Assembly: GCA_007131525.1 (NCBI GenBank)
Contig: SLQK01000003.1
Location: 1-7,903, forward strand
Reading direction: 5' to 3'
DNA: 7,903 nt
Origin: Nitriliruptoraceae bacterium
Lineage (GTDB): Bacteria > Actinomycetota > Nitriliruptoria > Nitriliruptorales > Nitriliruptoraceae
The notes below the pieces were generated by a model. That model saw only the letters and a list, made by a program, of their open reading frames with translations, did no database searches and was not told the DNA's origin. This document shows, piece after piece, positions 5,522 through 7,903 of this stretch. A program made the translations under genes and the position numbers. Numbering within the stretch: the first letter of the stretch is position 1; the number at the start of each line of letters is the position of its first letter.

Positions 5522-7242
5522 CAGAACCGCCCGATCGAGCCGACCCGCAGCCGGTCGATGGCCAGCAGCGCCGCGGCCGTGATCGCTGCCAGCAGGGTCG
5601 ACATCGCCATGGCCTGCCCGAAGTTCGCGACCCCCGGGCGGCCGAGCAGCCGGAAGATCGCCACCGGCATGGTGGGCAGGTTGGCCCGGGCGACGAACAC
5701 GGTGGCGCCGAACTCGCCCACCGCGATCGCGAAGGAGAAGCCGGCTGCGACCAGCACGGCCCGCCCGATGATGGGCAGGTCCACCTCCCGCCAGACCCGG
5801 AAGGGGCTCGCGCCGAGCACGGCGGCGGCGTCGCGCAGCCGCTGGTCGATGGAGCGCAGGACCGGCAGCAGGGTGCGGACCACGAAGGGCGTGGCGATCA
5901 GCGCCTGGGCCAGCGGCACGAGCAGCGGCGAGCCCCGCAGGTCCAGCGGCCGGTCCAGCGCGATCAGGAACCCGAACCCGACGGTCACGGCCGACGTCCC
6001 GAGGGGCACCATCAGGGCCCGGTCCACCGTGCCGGTGACCCAGCCGCGGCCGACGGTCGCGGCGGTGGCCGCCAGCCCGCCGACCACCAGCGCGACCAGC
6101 GTCGCGCTGACGCCGAACAGCAGGGAGTTGCGGACCGCCTCGCCGGCCGGCACCGCCAGCACCGAGCCCGGGTCGTCCACCAGCAGCCGCCGCCAGTTGT
6201 CGAGGCCGTACCCGGTGGCGGTGACGAAGGACCGTTCGACGAGCACCGCCAGCGGGCTCAGGACGAGGACGGCGATCACCGCCAGGTTCGCGCCGAGGAA
6301 CCACCGTTCCCCCCGGGTGCGCGGTGGTCGACGGGTCCTGGCGGCCGCGACGAGGCGCTGCTGCTGGGCCCGCCGGGTCAGGCGGCCGTAGACGGCCAGC
6401 GCCGACAGCACCGCCACCAGCTGCAGCAGCGCCAGGGTGGAGGCGAGCGGCAGATCGAGCAGCTGGGTGGTGGCCCGGTGGATCTCCACCTCGATGGTTG
6501 CCCGGCCCGGTCCGCCCAGGATCAGCACCACCCCGAAGGAGGTGAAGGTGAACAGGAACACGATGGCGGCCGAGGCGGCGATGGCGGGGGACAGCAGCGG
6601 CAGCGAGACCTCCCGGAACGTCCGCCACCGCGACGCGCCCAGGACCCGGGCGGCGTCCTCGAGGCGGGGATCGAGCATCGACCACAGGCCGCCGACGGTG
6701 CGGACGACCACCGCGTAGTTGAAGAACACGTGGGCGAGCAGGATCGCCGTCACCGTCCGACGCAGATCCAGCGTCGGCGCCGCCTCCCCGAGCACGGCCA
6801 CCAGCGCGGCGTTGACGGGGCTGCGGGGGCCGAGCAGGGCCAGGAACGCGGAGCCGACCACCACGGTGGGCAGCACGAAGGGCACGGTGACGGCCGCCTG
6901 CAGGGCGCGCCGGCCCGGGAACTCCTGTCGTGACAGGGCGTAGGCGCCGGGGATCGCCACCACCAGCGTCAGCGCCGTCGAGACCACCGCCTGCCACAGC
7001 GTGAACCAGGCCACGCTGCGCACGCTCGGGTCGGTGAGCGCCCGGGTGAGGACCCTCAGCTCCACCTCGCCGTCCGGCGCGAGGCCGAGCCCGACGATCG
7101 CGGTGACCGGCCAGACGAAGAACCAGCCGAGGAAGACGACCGGCACGGCCAGCAGCGCGAGCGCGGCGCCACGCGGCACACCCCGACGCGTCGGTCGGGG
7201 GCGGCGCGTGCGCTGCTCGGTGCTGGCCGTGCCGTCGGTCAC
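5521..7242 (-). CDS. thiP: Fused two-domain ABC permease, ThiP-like
   Basis: 573 residues from the GTG at 7242, chosen because its GTGA overlaps the thiB-like stop by 4 bp; GTGs at 7263 and 7275 are alternatives and would add 7 or 11 residues. A basic N-terminus (about 1-24) precedes the first hydrophobic segment (ALALLAVPVVFLGWFFV). About twelve hydrophobic segments follow in two homologous halves, joined by a basic linker near residues 289-315. Each half carries a permease cytoplasmic EAA-type loop that docks the ATPase: EDAARVLGASRWRTFREV (about 195-212) and RDAAAVLGASPFRVWREV (about 470-487). GEFGATVFVAR (about 509-519) with MPVAIFRLLGRPG is shared with ThiP and the iron(III) permease FbpB/SfuB. 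It forms the whole membrane channel, so no second permease is needed. The choice of thiamine over iron rests on the neighbouring binding protein. Slightly longer than E. coli ThiP (~536 aa). Confidence 0.9.
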   Translation of the reverse strand: MTDGTASTEQRTRRPRPTRRGVPRGAALALLAVPVVFLGWFFVWPVTAIVGLGLAPDGEVELRVLTRALTDPSVRSVAWFTLWQAVVSTALTLVVAIPGAYALSRQEFPGRRALQAAVTVPFVLPTVVVGSAFLALLGPRSPVNAALVAVLGEAAPTLDLRRTVTAILLAHVFFNYAVVVRTVGGLWSMLDPRLEDAARVLGASRWRTFREVSLPLLSPAIAASAAIVFLFTFTSFGVVLILGGPGRATIEVEIHRATTQLLDLPLASTLALLQLVAVLSALAVYGRLTRRAQQQRLVAAARTRRPPRTRGERWFLGANLAVIAVLVLSPLAVLVERSFVTATGYGLDNWRRLLVDDPGSVLAVPAGEAVRNSLLFGVSATLVALVVGGLAATAATVGRGWVTGTVDRALMVPLGTSAVTVGFGFLIALDRPLDLRGSPLLVPLAQALIATPFVVRTLLPVLRSIDQRLRDAAAVLGASPFRVWREVDLPIIGRAVLVAAGFSFAIAVGEFGATVFVARANLPTMPVAIFRLLGRPGVANFGQAMAMSTLLAAITAAALLAIDRLRVGSIGRF

Positions 7243-7903
7243 CTCAGCACCGTGGCCGTCCACGCCTCGATCCACGCCTCGCGCTGCTCACCGATCACCG
7301 TCGGGTCCAGCTCCAGCGGGTCGCTCGGGATGACCGCGTGCTCGACGAAGACCTCGGGCAGGTCGGCCTCGGGGTTGACCGGGAAGACGAACATCGTGAG
7401 CGGCACGTCCTCCTGGAAGGTGGTCGAGAGCATGAAGTCGACGAGCTCCTCGGCCTCCGCGCGCCGCTCGGTCCCGGCGAGGATGCCCACGAACTCGATC
7501 TGGCGGAAGCAGGACGCCTCGATCACCCCGGTGGGGGCCTCGTCGGGCTGCGGGTCGGCGAAGAACACCTCGGCAGGGGGGCTGGAGGCGTAAGAGACGA
7601 CCAGGGGCCGGTCCCCGCCACCCGTGGCGCTGAACTCGTCGTAGTAGGCCTCGGACCAGCCGTCGGTGACGACGACGTCGTTGGCGACCAGGTCCTCCCA
7701 GAAGCCGAGGTAGCCGTCCTCGCCGAACCGCTCGATGGTGGCCAGCAGGAAGGACAGCCCGGGGGAGGAGGTGGCGGGGTTCTGGACCGCCAGGAGACCC
7801 TCGTAGGCGGGATCGGTCAGGTCGGCGAGGTCGGTCGGCACGGCCAGGCCGCGGTCCTCGAACCAGGCGACGTCGTGGTTGAGGCAGACGTCGCCGTAGC
7901 TGA
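7239..7903 (-). CDS. thiB: Thiamine-binding periplasmic-type protein, ThiB-like (5' partial)
   Basis: Only the C-terminal ~220 residues are present; the frame stays open to the right edge (SYGDVCLNHDVAWFEDRGLA), so the signal peptide or lipobox and the first lobe lie outside. The GTG at 7841 is internal. Seen: blocks in the same order as E. coli ThiB (TbpA), namely QNPATSSPGLSFLL (ThiB has QDPRTSTPGLGLLL), TDGWSEAY (7644-7667; TKGWSEAY in ThiB), VVSYASSPP (LSYTTSP), FMLSTTFQEDVP (FMVSPAFQNAIP) and EQREAWIEAW (AQRQAWISEW) near the C-terminus. It should capture thiamine or its phosphates outside the membrane and deliver them to the permease. Two cysteines (codons 7884-7886 and 7509-7511) could form a disulfide in the exported protein. 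The stop overlaps the permease start (GTGA). A TPP riboswitch, if present, would be upstream, beyond the window. Iron(III)-binding relatives are the main alternative, but the GWSEAY and SPGL blocks favour thiamine. Confidence 0.88.
   Translation of the reverse strand, partial: SYGDVCLNHDVAWFEDRGLAVPTDLADLTDPAYEGLLAVQNPATSSPGLSFLLATIERFGEDGYLGFWEDLVANDVVVTDGWSEAYYDEFSATGGGDRPLVVSYASSPPAEVFFADPQPDEAPTGVIEASCFRQIEFVGILAGTERRAEAEELVDFMLSTTFQEDVPLTMFVFPVNPEADLPEVFVEHAVIPSDPLELDPTVIGEQREAWIEAWTATVLR

Noticed and set aside
1555..6391. Two very long plus-strand open frames (1555-3981 and 3890-6391) antisense to the glucosidase, MOSC, ATPase and permease genes
   Set aside because: Their translations are low-complexity and rich in Arg, Gly, Ala and Pro with no domain motifs, while the minus strand encodes clear conserved families. 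Long antisense frames are expected at this GC content.
4457..6997. 846-residue minus-strand frame suggesting a permease-ATPase fusion
   Set aside because: The part above 5521 is an out-of-frame reading of the permease. The true ATPase starts at the ATG at 5521, overlapping the permease stop.
7239..7841. ThiB-like protein starting at the GTG at 7841
   Set aside because: The frame continues upstream with family-like sequence (GDVCLNHDVAWFEDRGLA) and the fragment lacks a signal peptide and first lobe.
4457..7903. Iron(III) ABC importer instead of thiamine
   Set aside because: Permease and ATPase alone would allow it, but the binding-protein blocks GWSEAY, NPATSSPGL and the C-terminal QREAWIEAW pattern match ThiB better.

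Overview
The window is very GC-rich with dense, mostly minus-strand coding and several GTG starts. Gene content (MoeZ with a fused rhodanese domain, a TOBE-bearing thiamine-type ATPase, a small WPD/CX5R phosphatase) fits an actinobacterium (Actinomycetota). I cannot name a genus. No rRNA, tRNA, CRISPR array, insertion sequence or phage gene is visible, and no stretch longer than about 130 bp lacks a gene.

Layout. The left edge holds the 3' three quarters of a plus-strand moeZ (sulfur-carrier adenylyltransferase/sulfurtransferase). It converges on, and overlaps by 7 bp, a minus-strand gene for a small tyrosine-phosphatase-like enzyme. From there to the right edge everything is on the minus strand. 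In order of transcription (right to left): a 5'-truncated thiB-like thiamine-binding protein, a fused two-domain permease (thiP-like), a TOBE-containing ATPase (thiQ-like), a MOSC-domain protein, an 805-aa cytoplasmic family 3 beta-glucosidase, and the phosphatase.

How the genes work together. thiB, thiP and thiQ are joined by a GTGA overlap and a TGATG overlap, so they form one translationally coupled thiamine (or thiamine phosphate) ABC importer. The assignment rests mainly on motif-by-motif resemblance of the binding protein to E. coli ThiB. The MOSC gene follows after 42 bp that contain a 7-bp inverted repeat. The glucosidase comes after a 130-bp gap that holds a degenerate hexamer repeat and a possible promoter, so it may be a separate unit. 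MoeZ activates small sulfur carriers in actinobacteria, including ThiS of thiamine synthesis, and MOSC domains belong to molybdenum-cofactor and sulfur chemistry. The neighbourhood therefore has a loose sulfur/cofactor theme, but a functional link is inference only. The glucosidase and phosphatase have no evident link to that theme.

I found no convincing new multi-gene system. The items most worth a second look are the intergenic repeat structures, the C-terminal extension of the glucosidase, the TOBE extension on the ThiQ-like ATPase and the atypical active-site flank of the phosphatase.
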